A DNA stretch of 64,000 nucleotides, taken from Tricholomella constricta. Its lineage: Eukaryota > Basidiomycota > Agaricomycetes > Agaricales > Lyophyllaceae. Position numbers and translations under genes: made by a program. Every line of letters begins with the position of its first letter. Position 1 is the stretch's first letter. The notes beneath the pieces were generated by a model. That model worked only from the letters and a program-made list of their open reading frames with translations. It searched no databases and had not been told where the DNA came from. Shown here piece by piece: positions 1-12,886 of this stretch. The stretch is taken from NCBI GenBank assembly GCA_013368375.1, contig JAACJP010000009.1:310001-374000 (forward strand), written 5' to 3'.

Positions 1-123
1 GGGCTTCATCTAAATATATCCCATAACCAATCGGAAACACTATACCCCTCGAATCCTTCTCCGATCGACATCTCAATATCGCTAGAAGAATTCGACAACC
101 TTTTCAGGAGAAATTCAAGTGCA

Positions 124-1316
124 ATGTCGATGAATCCCAATATATCCTCCGACGAAGATTACTTTCAAGGCACTGATAGCGAATTATATTCATCTCAGTT
201 TCAAGAAGCTAGCTCATCTTTGCCACCTCTTCAAGATGCCTGGTCACTATCCTCCCTTTCCCCCTCTCCCCTCTTCCCGACTCCCTCCTCCCTCAGCTGC
301 GGCACTAGTGCACCTTCGTCTTCTTTACTGTCCCCCACGTCTCTACCAGATGCAAACAGGCAGCGCCGCTACAGTCATTCGGACGTTAATGCTCGCAACG
401 GCCCAGCCAAGTACAGCACATCAATCTGCACATTTCTGTTGTCTCCCAACAGCCAAACAACGGATGGTACGAACAGTCTTTTCGAGCGCCGTCACACACT
501 TTCGAATGGAAATGCTTCCTCTTCTCCTGAGAAGTACGATCCAAGCGCGTCATCGTCAATTTCCCGGTCTTCCGACACTTTCTCAGATGGCAATAACGTT
601 CTACAGCGTCGCCACAGCCATTCTCAGGGTAGTCAACCCAGGCTACTCGCAGACGATACGCAGCCTCCCCGCCGTTGGCGCAGCACCACGGCTGTAAGAT
701 GTCGTAGTCCCTACGCGCGGACCCGAGAATTAACGCCCACGATTAACCATTTGACGCCCGACAGTTCACCTGGCCCAACCAGTCTCATTCCAGTGGAGCG
801 CTGTGAAAGTAACCGAACCCCCGAATCTCCATCTCCTTCATCCTCTCAGGACATCTTTAGGAGTTACGATGGTAGATCGGGGGTTGGATATCCCATGTTA
901 CAAAGGGATACGATCGCCTCCGATGCGGTGCTGGAGGCCGCCGCCAGGCGGCGCAAGAAACCCGCGACATACAAATGTGGCACTTGCAATCAGCTGTTGA
1001 CGAGTAAAGATAACCTCAAGAGTATGTTGCCTCCGTCCCCTTTTGTTCGAGCTCAGAAGACTGACGCTTTGATTCCGCAGACCATCAGGACGCCCACGAC
1101 GGTATCCGACGCCATAAGTGCATGTACTGCCCGGAGCGTTTTAGAACGCGAAGTGTGTTGAAGCGCCATCAGAAGAGCACTAAATGTCCGGCCTCTCGCC
1201 TGCTGGTGAAGAAGCAATCGCAGAATGTATGTTGCCCGTATTTGTGGCCAGAACGTACTGACTCTGCCTCACCGGGTGACCAGAAGACTCCTCCTTCTGA
1301 TCTGTCTCCGCAATGA
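124..1316 (+). CDS. C2H2 zinc-finger protein, two exons
   Basis: Probable nuclear DNA-binding regulator of 377 residues. Exons are 124-1021 and 1081-1316; the 59-nt intron 1022-1080 (GTATGT...CCGCAG) lies inside finger 1, and splicing restores C-x2-C-x12-H-x3-H. Finger 2 is C-x2-C-x12-H-x4-C, a C2HC variant. The first ~280 residues are Ser/Pro-rich and look disordered. They carry three RRxS/T motifs (residues 81-84, 122-125, 162-165), each followed by a short S/N/G stretch. A further in-frame intron at 1227-1283 (57 nt, GTATGT...CCAG) is possible and would only shorten the tail. The start is the first ATG of the open frame. No orthologue is recognised, so the specific target is unknown. Confidence 0.75.
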
Positions 1317-2220
1317 TATCTCTCTGAGTTAATGAAATACCCCAATAGATGCTCACTTACCTCGTCTCAGTCGTTCATCAATCACCTTATACCTATGCTT
1401 GCAACCCGATTCCCTACATCATTCACAAACTCGTTCTGCTCTCTAATGCTATCATTGCTTGTTGTTATCGTCGACATACATTATTACCATATCTTTTCAG
1501 CACCTAGCGCCCGGGATTTACTCAACAGCATCTCGCTCGACTCCGGGATGAATAATTATGACTCGCTTGAATCTCGAATTTCACCATCTTGTGCCTTGTT
1601 CTCGATCTTGTTCCGAGGAGGTAGACGTGAGCAATCTCACCCACAACGCCAAAGTGCCGAGAGCTGGCGGCCCCGCACGTCGGAACTTACGCGAAGGACC
1701 CTCAGTCGACAAGTCATCTCAGCTTGACTCGATGTCTTTCAGATCCCTCTCGGTTTCAATCTGCTGCTGCGCGTAGATCCTGTCTGCAGCCTTTGCAATA
1801 AGGCGTTGCCTGCCCAATGGAACCCAAAGCGCCATGAAAGAGACATACACGGCATCGAGAAATTGCATACAAGGCGAACTTGCACGACGCAGGAATAATT
1901 CAAATGAGAAGAAGCGTTGAAAGTCAGGGAGTGCGTAGAAGATGAAGTAGAAGAACTCCTGAAAAGGAATCACTGTCCTAGGATTTCTGTCATATTCTCT
2001 ACATCCCTTTTGCTTTCGCGAATCTACACTGTTCTGATTCGCTTGTTCAAAATACAGAACTTATAGCTCTCACGCTGTACAATTATGTGTAGCAATATAT
2101 CTTAGTACAGTTCCCACTTTTCATATCGTTGCAGCTTTCGCCAAGTGGCGACGCCTGCAATAAATAAATCTGACCTTACTTTTCTCCACTACAAGAGGGA
2201 AGCTCGAGGTTCCATGACTT
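1317..2220. other. intergenic, nothing convincing
   Basis: Between the zinc-finger gene and the convergent membrane-protein gene. A minus-strand frame of 84 codons (1973-1719), rich in Phe in its first half, is open but has no recognisable domain or splice partners. I do not call it. Confidence 0.4.
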
Positions 2221-3196
2221 CTAGACTTGCGGCAACGCGTTGCCAGTGTAATCAACAGTAAATTGTTGATTATGCATCGCCATCGCCGGGCTCGCCTGTG
2301 TCATCGGACCGCTGCCTGGTGGATACTGCTGCACCGGTGCAGGAACATACACGGCGGGGCTCACGAATATGGGAGCCGCCTGTGGGAAGGCCTGGCTTGG
2401 TGGTGTGAAGAAGGTGGTTTCGGAGACGGCGGACCTCCAGACGTTGTTGCCGCGGGACTGGCTGATGAGAGAGTAGACGAGGAGGGTGAGAGTGTAGAGG
2501 AAGACTGAGGGTGATAACAATGTCCATGTCAGATGGCATGATATCCAGCAGATGACAGGGAGAGGACCCACGGGTTATCCACGCGATAAAGGAAAAGCCT
2601 TCAATGGCGAAGAACTCGCGACACCAGCCCGCACCCCCTGTTGTTAGATTATGAGCAACGTATGGCCCAAGTCAGCTAGCGAGTTGGCTTACGAAGGAGA
2701 TCGCTGCAGCCGAAGGGATAGAAGATGTTACTCCACTGAGCGGTGAGGGCTCCAACAACCAGATAAAGAACCCAAAGGACCGCTAACGCCAGACCGAGAC
2801 GGTAAACAACGGGGGGCAGACATAAACAGATGGCGATCACGTACTCAGAGCCGAAAGCTCAACGACGATCATGGAAGTGAAAGCACCCCTGCGAATCAAC
2901 CCAAGGACGAGCCTAGGCACACACTCAGACGTCGTTCCTCACATCGAAAACAAGGCACTAACATCATAGGCAACACGAGCGCAGTGAACGCCCCCGCTAT
3001 CAACGCAACGATCTCAAAATCATACAGCAGACGCCCAGCGAGAGTCCCTTGAGTCCAGTGGGCGGTCAGGCCGAGGACGACGAGGCCACAGAACAAGGAA
3101 AGACCTGAACACGAACAAACGGTTAGCAACCGCGCCACAACAGATAACGTCAAACTCACTGAGCGCAACGATTCGGAAAACCGATATGAAAGTCAT
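2221..3196 (-). CDS. MARVEL-like four-helix membrane protein
   Basis: Predicted integral membrane protein of about 220 residues, probably at the plasma membrane or in vesicles. The start is ATG at 3196-3194. I read six exons with short introns: 3159-3105, then introns opening GTTAGT, GTACGT, GTAAGC and GTGGGT; all junctions keep one frame to the TAG at 2223-2221. Helix 1 (~residues 10-25) is followed by LTAHWTQG, helix 2 by a VVEL segment, helix 3 by the similar LTAQWSN, then a small Cys-containing loop and helix 4 (LFLYTLTLLVYSLI). A Pro/Gln-rich cytosolic tail of about 80 residues ends the protein. Four helices with paired W-containing loops are typical of fungal MARVEL proteins; the family assignment is by pattern only. 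Confidence 0.65.
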
Positions 3197-3358
3197 TTTT
3201 AAATCGACTGCTGTGTCGCAAAAACCAAATAAATATTAAAAACAAAGAAGGGCGTGCAGTGGGGGGCTGAAAGAGGGAAGAAGGGGAATTGAGACGGGGA
3301 TAAAACGATGGTCGGGAGGGCTATGAGGAAAAGAAGAGGGTAGTCCCGCGAGTGGCGG

Positions 3359-3364
3359 TTTATA
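3359..3364 (-). promoter_or_regulatory. TATA-box candidate for the MARVEL-like gene
   Basis: On the minus strand TATAAA lies about 165 bp upstream of the ATG at 3196, in a pyrimidine-rich leader. Position and sequence suit a fungal core promoter; there is no transcript evidence. Confidence 0.35.
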
Positions 3365-5242
3365 TTGGATGTCTTCCCTCCATGGCATCACAATTAATGT
3401 CTGGGCTGGATCAGCATTTGACAGTGACAGCCTACACGCACCGGCGTCTACCTCGACAGTAGACATCCTCCGCTCCAAATGGGCTGATGCACGGACTAAA
3501 GCCTTAAGCCTCTTTCCGAGGCCATCGCAGGACGTCTGTTATGTGGCGACTCGAGACAGTGTCGCTAGGCTGAACGGAGTTTGTGCGAGCGCGTCTGAAC
3601 CACAACCTAGCGTAACTAACATGCACGCAGTCCCGCTAATTCGCCTCCTAATTTACGACTCTCCTCCCGGCCAAGTTCAATTTTCACGGCCGTCCCAATG
3701 TAATGACGGGATCTTTTCCATCCGAGTCAGGCATCCAGTCCTAGTTCCAGTCTTAGTCCCAAGTCGTGATCATCACTGGCAACTGGCACATATTATCGAC
3801 AAGCCAGATATGCCCCTGAGATATGCCATATATGCCATGCCCTTGCCAGTCAGAATTGACAAGCCAGTGCCGAGCGCCAGGAACGAATAATTATCTCCTC
3901 TCGGCGCGGAGCGCACGGGGCGTTTGTTCGCCCGCGTCCCGTAGTCTCCTTGTTTCAAGCCAAAAAGAACAAGTTCATATCGGGAACGAAGTTGTTCAGA
4001 GATTGGACCGTTCCACAAAAGTAAAAGTAAGAGATACCAGACATTGACCGGTGGTCAAGGCAAGTCGCGGGAGATGGATGATGGTGATCAGGATACTGGA
4101 CAGACAGACTCCTTCAGTCAAGCCAACGCTCGTCGAGTCGTCGCCGATCGACAGGTGAAAGTGATTGATAATCATTCACTGTACAAGGTTTTCCAACGAC
4201 GTTGCATTGGTAAACCCCAAGCAGAGGGTGATAAACGGCAGACTCCAAACATTGAAGACCGGAGGATGCAGTGGCTGTCGACGGACGTCGTTGATGTTTA
4301 AGTTGACGGTTGTGGACACGTATGTACTGAGATGGACGGGGATGGGCCACGCGATGTCTTCAAAGTCCGAGTACGATATCTGCCGCGGGTCCAGGGCTTC
4401 ATTATCACATTATCACAATGAATGCTCCATTGGGTTTCTGGTGCCTCCCGGCTGGTGCTTAACGTCCTCAAACTTCAAAGATCGGAACCGCGAACAAGGC
4501 CCTTGAGCAAGGGAGATAATTTATAGAATGTATATTGTCGAGCTCAAACCATGATGCAGGGGTGAGAGAGAGAGAGAGGAAATGAGCTTCTAAGTATACG
4601 TACACTACCTGATGCCTTGCATGCAAAAGAGCCAAATTCGAAGATACGGAGGAAGTGGTGGTGGTCGTCAGCTGGCAGCACCAACTGGGGATTTGAATTT
4701 GAATTTATACATCAGCATGACTGAGGTGAGGTATAATCAACAATGAGGCAAGAGATGGAGGGGCGGAGAGGGCGGGGGTAGTATCCCGCATCCCGGGGTG
4801 GCGAATATATACAGATCCCAGATGCCTGATAGTCGTTGGTGGCGGCGTGGGGAGTGGGTGTGGGAAAGCCCGGAGTTGAATCGCGTCGGCTTGGTGAGCG
4901 TGAAGGTGACAGAGAACACGAGCAGCAATTGTATGAACGGACGGAAGGTGGGTAGAGCGCAAAAGGAACAGAAGAGGGGAAAGGAAAGCAAGCAATACAT
5001 AGATAACAACACTCGTAAATCACAGCAAAAGATCGGATGAATGGAGCAGGAGTGGAAGGGCCGTCGAAGCGACGAGCAGAAAGACATGGCTAGGAAAGAA
5101 GCAAGGAAGGAAATAAAGTCCCTGTGGTCGTCCAGTACCAAAAATATATACAAATACGAAGATGGCGATGAAGACGGATGCATGGAAAGTCGTAAAAGAA
5201 AAGAAAAAAAAACATAAACGCAAAGAAGAGCAGGACAGCACC
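3365..5242. other. intergenic, nothing convincing
   Basis: No frame here combines length, a plausible start and a recognisable domain. The open frames (for example 3369-3890, +) have no splice partners. A GA-rich tract lies at 4565-4580, and 4700-5200 is purine-rich on the plus strand, which would be the 3' flank of the Crz1-like gene. Confidence 0.4.
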
Positions 5243-7686
5243 TCACAGCGCAACACTCAACCCCACCCCCCATGCATCCGCCTCCATCTTCTGAGCGCTC
5301 AGCTCAAACTGTGCCTGCTGCTGCTGTGCATACCTCTCCACTGTAAGTGTCGACGCTGAACCCTGCGACGTCGCAGACGTCGACACAGATGAAGGCGAGG
5401 ATGTCATTGACGACGACGCAGACGAATTCGACGACGACGAGGCCGTGCTGGGCTGCGACCTGCTCGAGCGCGCCGAGGCCGGCGGGGACGAAGTGCCCGC
5501 CGCCGCCTCTTGCAGCTTCGCGCACTCTGCGCCGCCTTCGGAGCGTACTGTATGGGGGTGAGCATGACAATGAGCACGGTGTATGCGGGTGATACCAAGA
5601 AAAAAGAAAGGCTACATACGATGTCGATTAAGCGCGTCCATGCGCGCAAACTGCTTCCCGCAGCCCTCGCAGCTGAACGGGCGATAATTCGTATGCAACT
5701 GTTCATGGCGCTTACAATCGTGCTGCCTCGCAAAGCCCTTGCCACACCCGGGCCAGTGGCACTGGAACGGCTTCTCCTCGTTGTGCGAGCGTATATGCCC
5801 TGCTCAAAACTGTAAGCCAATTTCCTGTTATTATTAACAGAGAACACACCTTTCAAGTTAAAGCTCCTGGTAAACGTGCTTCCGCAACCAGGCACTGGAC
5901 ACACGAACGTCGCATCCTGCTTTCTCCGCTTGTGACTCGCATTCGCCGTCCGTCCCGTGGTCACATTCGGCTTCGAAACAGTAGCGATGGCTCCTTGGCT
6001 CCCCGCACCACCACCCGCCTGCCCTTGTCCCTCCCCCAGTAAACCCGCCCCAGTCCCAGCATCAAGGCCCAAAAACTCATCCCCAGGCAACCGCTCGAGG
6101 GGGACGTACCTTCCCCCGCGCGGGCTGGCATTCGGGCTAGGGTACGGGCTCGGGCGCGTGCTGCCCGCACTGAGCCCCTCACCGTCGCCCCATGCACCCG
6201 CCGCTGTCCCGCGCTCCGAACGCGAGCCCCACGATCCGCGGCGGTAGTGTCCCCGGGACCCGGCGCCAGCACTGGCGTAGTGCAGATTCTGCGCGGATGA
6301 GAGGGAGTGCGAGTGTGAGTGGGTAGGGTGGGAAGGGAGGGGCATGAGCTCAGGGACGCGCATCGAAGGGGACAGGAATTGCTGCTGCTGCTGCTGTTGT
6401 TGTTGAAGCTGCTGCTGCTGCTGGGCCCGGATCATCTCAACATGTGGAGAGGGCGGGACGAGGTATGTGTTAGGTCCGCCAGGGGCGAGGAACGAGTCGC
6501 CGCCGCCGCCGACGTTACTGGTTGTAGTGCTGAACCGATAATCCTCCGAGCGCGAACCGCGGTGCCGATTTACAGGCCCGCCCCCTGCCTCGGATTTACT
6601 CCTCCGTAATTGTGTCCCACCTCCCCCGCCACCAAGCTGAAATTCGGGGTACTCGGGCGAGAGGTAGCCGTTATTCGCGGAATCGTTGTTATTCTGGGGA
6701 GCAGACGAAGATGACGGCGCGCCGAAGGTAAAGTTGTTGCCGATTGTCGGCGGGTGATTGGTACCGCCTGGGGCTTGGTAGACCTGCTGGGACGGGTGTT
6801 GCTGGGGGAAACCCTCGCCGCCAGTGACGGTATCCCAGTGGGGTGGTTCTAGAGCCGTGTCAGATTTGCTCCGTGAGCGTGTTGCCTGGGGGTAGAGGAA
6901 AGGGGTGTGTTGGGGCTGGGGCGATGCGGATGGCGAGCGTGAGGGGCCAGGGGTGGTTGCCAGGGAGTGTGCAGGTGATGGTGAGCGAGATAACGAGCCA
7001 GAGCGGGATTCTACGACGTCAAGCCAAGGGCTGGACGATGCGACTTGGCTGGAGGCAATGTTGGCAACAGCGCCGCCGCCACTGACGGGGGTTGCAGGGA
7101 CGATGTGAAGGCTGGGGCCGAGATCCGAGTTGGTCTGGTCATCCGGGGCGTTGATGATGACTGAGGGCTGATCAGGCATGAGCAGACGGGGTGGCGAGGG
7201 TGGTTTGTGCTGTGGTGGTAGGGGGTCTGTGTTCCAGTTGGGTGAGTTGAAGGACAGACCCTCGAAAGAGTGCGCCACGGTCATGTTTGGGGAATGGAAG
7301 GTGGTATTGTTGGAAGACGCGGAAGAGGCACGGGAGGGATTATCATCGTTGATGTCGGAACCCGAAGGCGAAGGCGAGCGGTAGTAGTCGAGGTTGTAGT
7401 AGTCGGTGGCGGGGTCGTCAAACATGAGAAGAGGAGCAGTATTGTGGGGGTTGTCGTACTCTGAGGGGTCGTAGGCACCGGCGTTGTCAGCAAATAGAGG
7501 GGCTAGCTGGTCGCTAGTGAAGGAGAGGTCTGAATGGGAGGAGAAGGGGGAGCCTGTGGCGGTGTGGTACTCGTACTCGTAGTCGGGGTAGAGGTCAAGA
7601 GTGGGATCACGAGGTGACGGGGGCTGGAGGTCGATTTCATTTATATAGGGAGAGGCGTCTGAGCCTGTACGCTGAATGTCGTCCAT
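5243..7686 (-). CDS. CRZ1: Crz1-like calcineurin-responsive C2H2 transcription factor
   Basis: Transcription factor of 773 residues. In fungi this family acts in calcium and cell-wall stress: calcineurin dephosphorylates it and it enters the nucleus. Exons are 7686-5850, 5799-5620 and 5547-5243; introns 5849-5800 (50 nt) and 5619-5548 (72 nt) restore the frame. Fingers: 1 at residues 596-618 (C-x4-C-x12-H-x3-H), 2 at 626-648 (same spacing), 3 from 656 (C-x2-C-x12-H) ending in an [13 protein letters not shown] tail. The start is ATG 7686; upstream TTG codons are ignored. The long N-terminus has SP-rich clusters, a glutamine tract (CAG/CAA, ~6370-6424), Gly tracts and a PSVIIN segment (174-179) resembling a calcineurin PxIxIT site. 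Orthology is inferred from finger sequence and order. Confidence 0.8.
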
Positions 7687-10600
7687 CGTCAATTGGTAAA
7701 GAGCAAGCAACCCTTCAGATCAAGCACAAATGCATCGATTGCCCAATTCAAGCTCCGACTCCACCGCTCGTGTTTCAATAACATTCCCACACTGCCCCGT
7801 CCACATCGGCTCCTGTTTCACCAAATGTTCATCTCACCCGCCGGCGCCTGATTTGTCTATTATCTGCCCCGCAGCCCCATCCCGTCACTATTTACTTACC
7901 TTGGACCTTGTCCTTGAACGAGCTTACATTATCATCGATGCCTCTGTTTCTAGTATATATTTGTACATACAACATCACGGGGATCCTAGCAGGTAGTTCG
8001 GACATGTTCTATGTCATGTTCCTGCCTGCCCTGGAACGCGATCATGATCATGATCATGATCTGCCCGACTCTTACATCGTCCGAGCCGCCGCCAAGCGAC
8101 GTGCCGGACTCGACTCGGAGGCATATGCGGATAGATTGCACAGTATGTGGGGAGAAGGAGAACCCATGAGGTCTCTATCGAACCAGTCCGCGGAGGTTGC
8201 AGTTAATGACAGTCGATCGGGTCACGGTCAATGGCAGGAACTTTGGAGAACCCTTCGTTTGCTTTGTATAGTCGAGGCCGTAGTGCATGGGGCGAACCCA
8301 CGACGGCGACAATTAGATATTCTCTCTCATCATCACAAGACCTTTCAAGTTGACAGATTCTGACGGGATAAAATGGAAAAGAACGCGACCGTCAACGTAC
8401 CCACCCGAACGTGATTCCACTGCCACTCCCACACGGCGTCCCCAACCCTCCAAAACTCGAAGAACATTTGCTTTTGTACAAGTAAAGCTCTCTTGCACTG
8501 AGAAAGCATCAGGCAGGATTTTGACGTTGACGGGTCGTGAGTCTCTGACTCAGAGAGCGCTTCATGGATAGTACCCTGACCTTGCGGTGAAAGACTCCCG
8601 ATTTCTTCATCACCGGCACCAGCGTGAGCGGGAGCCTCGATACGGCTCCTTTCAAGCAACATTTGATCGGCAAGCTGAGCTTTCCATACCAAGCACGGGA
8701 CGCGGTGACACCGATTATGGCCGCCCGCTAAAAACAGAGACCGAACGGTGGTGATTCCGGTAGTAAGTCCTTTCCAGATGCTGATAGCCTCGCCGGTCCA
8801 GGTCTCAAGTTATGCTTCCCGGAACAAGGTATCAGATGCGCTGAAAAACTGCTGAGATCTCGGGACGCAGACGAAATCAGGATCAGGATCATTGGTGTGT
8901 GTCCAGCCTGATGAACGTTGAACGTTATGTCCAGTCATGTTCACTACATCATACGAAATGGAATCATCATGACTCGGACCAGGTGGAGATTTGATTTCGT
9001 GAGTCAATTCTACCATCTATCCATTGCCTAGGGGAGCCCAAGATCCGTCAGCAGATCAAAGTCCTCTCGTAGTTGATTCCCAGCGTGCTCAAGACGCCGG
9101 ACGTGGCGTGGCGCACGTGTCGCATTTCTGATTTACATCCATGTCCGCAGGGTACTGACAAGCCGCATCTTGCAGAACCCATGTACTCGTCTCGCATTTC
9201 GAGGAATCCAACATGGATAATTTTTTTTCTGCGTGGGGTACATAATACCGTGAGCCCTCCGTTCCCGAGGGATGCTTGATTAGTCCAGGCTCGTGAATGC
9301 CACCAGGGCCGTGAACGAGGACACAGAGCCATCAAGAATGGAGGGTGCCTGATATTCAACCCTGGATTTGGAGATGACATCCCGCGCTAGTAACCACTAA
9401 CGCCGCGAAAGCGCCACGAATTCAGTTCAGTTTTTTTGGAAAAAGAAAAAAAAGAAAACGGAAACACTACGCGTAACAAAAAGACGAAGACTTATCACCG
9501 TTTAGAAGGAGCAGCGACGGTCAAACGTCGAGATGCGGTGGTGGTGATTGCCATTGACCCGTTTGTAGGCCTCGAGTCCATCAGGGCGCTTCCAATCCAT
9601 ATCGTGCCTTTAGCCCCCTGGGCTTCAGGTGGACGGAACACCGCGATCGAAGATACAGATTCGGGAGACGCGTTGCGTAACCGCGTAACGAGGGGTCTGC
9701 TATCACCGAGCGCCAGATAGAAAGGGCCCATACGATGCCGTACGCTGTTCCAAGAGTACCTAGTGACATGCAGCAGTCGGGGGAAAAGCAGTAGATCGCG
9801 AGATAGTGCCTGCGATATAGCCGCTGTCGTCTCCTTTTGTGACATTGTGTAACGAAGGACGCGCATCGAACGGCGCATGGGGTTTGCTATTTCAGTCTTT
9901 ATGTTCTCATCATGGGGAACATGATTTGGTAGCGTCGCGCGGCAGATGCGTGATATCGGACCTAACGTAGCATCATGTAGACATTAGGATCAAATGGGAA
10001 GACTGGTTGTGTATGAACTAGCAGCGGTTTGCAGTCTATACCACACATGGACCTTGCGTGGCAGACGGGGACGGACATCTGCTTCTTGTTCGAGCTCGAG
10101 ACTTAGCAGCTTCGAGAATCCGAAGACGTCACGTAGTAAACCGATGTTGTGCATGAATAGACGAGGCCTAGATCCCCCTGACCGCCTTGACTGTGTTGTT
10201 TCCGATGGGGACAGAAAGTCTCGATGAGGCCCTGGGCATACATTTATGTCAAAAGTTCTTTCCTACTGCGCGGCACATACAGAAAGAGAACAAACTAACT
10301 AGATGCCACTATAATGAGACACAATTTTTCCTCAAGCTCGAGTTATTCTGGTCTGTTGTTGATCAAAAGATGATTAACAGCTGAGATCCCAAGCGGCGTT
10401 TTCGGTCTTAATTTCGACGATCCGCGGAGAGACTTTGTTGTCGAATGATTGGTCGATGGAGCGACTGCGATTGGTGGGATCAGGTAGAGCAGACCCACGT
10501 ATCGCAGGCATCATTGTGCCACACTGCCTTCTGGGGAATTGAGAAAACTCAACGTGGAATCGTTACTACGTTGCATGTCGTTGACTCCTCAATCGATGAC

Positions 10601-11330
10601 TTGAGTCATATATGTGTATATCCGTACCTGGCGAGCCCAATTTCCATCTGTATCCGATCTTGATATCATCAAGGCTACTTCAATGAAGTAACCGGGGAAA
10701 AGCTTGATAGGACAGATCCCGAAACCGCGATCACATTCGAAGTACAAAGTCCAAAGTACAAAGCACCGATGGAGCCAACAAGAAGAACGGAGAAAAATGC
10801 GACATCACTCTTGATCAAGTTTGGACTGAGGTGATGAAGATGACCCGAGCTCTGGTTTTTTCGTCTCCGGGGCAGAGTCAAAAGGTCTGATGCGACGAAG
10901 GCCGATGCCACAATTGAACGTCGGGTGCGTTGGTATTGTTCCCAGATAGTCCGGATACGAAGATGGTGATGACTGAGACGCCGAGGCACCTCAAGAGCGC
11001 AATGCGGGTAAAAAAGAAAGGTTCGCGCTTGTTGAGGGGCGAGTGTGTCCAAATGGGTGCGAGTGATCACCATAAAGCATGCCGAATAAAGAGTGATCAG
11101 ATTCAGATTAGACCTAAGTCGGCCCAGGTGCGCATTGAGCTCGAAGTCGATCCGCAAACCCGAAAGGCTGTACCGCAAATCGCACGCACGTCTCGCAGCA
11201 CCTAGTATAATTAAAAGCCAAGCTGTGCACATTTGTTCACGCTTGGTTATGTATTCGTGGGACCAAGTTAAACAAATAATATCAGCCCGAAGGCAGTCCC
11301 TGAAGCTCGGAAGGCTCAGGGCTCAGCTAT
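7687..11330. other. long intergenic stretch without a supported gene
   Basis: Open frames on both strands (7908-8363 +, 8692-8345 -, 9878-9495 -, 11,232-10,675 - with 185 codons) show no domain and no coherent exon chain. A GATCAT run (~8040-8062) and an A-rich tract (~9430-9460) are the only local compositional features. The 185-codon frame is the longest and has Leu-rich patches; it could be a fragment of a membrane protein, but I cannot support it. Confidence 0.4.
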
Positions 11331-11339
11331 TGACAGTCC

Positions 11340-11802
11340 TCGTGCCCTAAATACATCATGTCTATAGTGTACAGCCCGTGTAAGTGCATGAGTATAGCCA
11401 CATGAGGCGTACGTAACTCTTCGTTTCCGGCCCACTTCGCGACAGGGTACTGGTCCCCGAAGCTCGCCCAAGGCTCAAGGCTGGGCAGTCAATGGCAGGG
11501 CTCGTGGCCTAGATACATCATATCTATAGTAGACAGCCTGTGTAAGAGCATGACGGAGGTGATATAGCCACATGGGCGTACATACCTAATTTTGTACTGT
11601 TCTCCCTCTCGCTCTTCGTTTCCCGGTCCACTTCGCGACAGGCTACTGGTCCCCGAAGCTCGCCCGAAGGCTCAACAGTGCCAGTGGCCTATGTACATCA
11701 TATCTATAGCGGACAGCCTGTGTAAGAGCATAAGTGAGGTGATATAGCCACATGGGGCGTACGTACCTCTCGCTCTTCGTTTCCTGGTCCACTTCGCGAC
11801 AT
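11340..11802. repeat. three tandem copies of a ~160-180 bp repeat
   Basis: The block TACATCATRTCTATAG starts at about 11,352, 11,514 and 11,694. In each copy it is followed in the same order by GACAGCCTGTGTAAG-like sequence, ATAGCCACATG, CGCTCTTCGTTTC and CACTTCGCGAC. Copies 2 and 3 are closer to each other than to copy 1; the step is 162 bp then 180 bp, the difference being an indel. A partial unit may precede copy 1 at ~11,300. The third copy abuts the 3' end of the decayed F-box gene. Most likely a local minisatellite-like duplication. Confidence 0.8.
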
Positions 11803-12886
11803 TTTACTTACCCTCAAGACTCTACGCCTTGCTATTGCAGCAAAGCTCTCTGTTACCCGGGCTTCCAACCCTATTCCATCGGCATCTGCTAGACTATTTT
11901 TGACGTCGTGAACCGATTTGATGTGAAAATGTAGCCACAAGAGGAGGTCTCCAAGATAACACCAGTCGAGACGTGGCCGAAATATTCTTACAACATCCAA
12001 CTCCTCTGATCCAAGCGCCGAAAGAACTGCAGGAAGACTTGCCGCCGGTGAGCTTAGACGCAACTCCAGCTCCTCAAACCCAAAAGATCGAAAGGTAAGG
12101 AAGACTTGTCAAATCAATACCACGTGCCAAGTCGCGTGTTCTCGTGGATTTGAGTCAAGTCTGGTGCGGCTGTCCTCGCTGTCTCATCCTCCAGAGATGA
12201 AGGAGATAGGACACGTAGAGCGGGGCTGAGGTAACCCATGTCTTTGTCTCTGAGTCCATTCAAAGTGAGGCCGTAAGGCGGGGACATTAATACCAGAATG
12301 CACCACGAGGCGGCTCAGAAATAGGGAGACCTTGTCACCCAGGCATCCAAGGAGGTAGATAGGGGCAGTGCAACACTGCAGCTACAGCTTGGTCCATATA
12401 TTTAGTGAACAGTATAGTTGTCACCATCATGTGCCAGATGGAACGAAAGGTTCCCAGGGGCGGGCCGATGTCTCGCACGTCATAGAACACGAGCGTAATC
12501 ATAGTCGCTTATTCCTGGAAGCTGAAGTTCTGCAGATGGATGGACTCGACGCGGGAGAAGCAAGACTGCTGTGGTAATAGGGGTTTGTAAACTGCTGAAT
12601 ACCTCGTTTCACTGTTCAGTTCCGATAATCTAGAGGAGCCGTTGGTTTCCAGACGAGATGTGTACGTGTAGGTACACAGGCAGGCGAGCAGATGAGGTCG
12701 TTCAAGGGGTGGACACACCATGACTTGAGGTGGGTATGATAAGGGCCGCGGCGCAGTCGTTCCGAACAAAGAACAGACCAGCGAACAGTTGGCAAACGCC
12801 TGCGGATCAGAGCAGAGGTGGTCAATAAGGCCGTCTACAAGTTCTCCTGGTAATTTTGAGGTACGCGTGTGCCGTTGAGGGGCCAT
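11790..12886 (-). pseudogene. F-box-type gene, probably decayed
   Basis: The N-terminus from ATG 12,886 reads KLPGELVDGLIDHLCSDP followed by CSLVC, the pattern of the first half of an F-box (Skp1-binding segment of SCF ubiquitin ligases) as it appears in the expanded Agaricomycete F-box families. The frame then loses family character, and stops occur at ~12,507. A later minus-strand frame (12,063 to ~11,810) contains EELDVVRIF and LDWCYLGDLLLWLHF, which look like the C-terminal repeats of such proteins. I could not build an intron chain linking the two without breaks, so I treat it as degenerate; an intron-rich intact gene is the alternative. Confidence 0.45.

Noticed and set aside
3369..3890. 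173-codon plus-strand frame
   Set aside because: Begins inside the probable promoter of the MARVEL-like gene and has no recognisable sequence.
10675..11232. 185-codon minus-strand frame
   Set aside because: Longest frame in the gap but without domain, splice partners or codon pattern; could not be supported.
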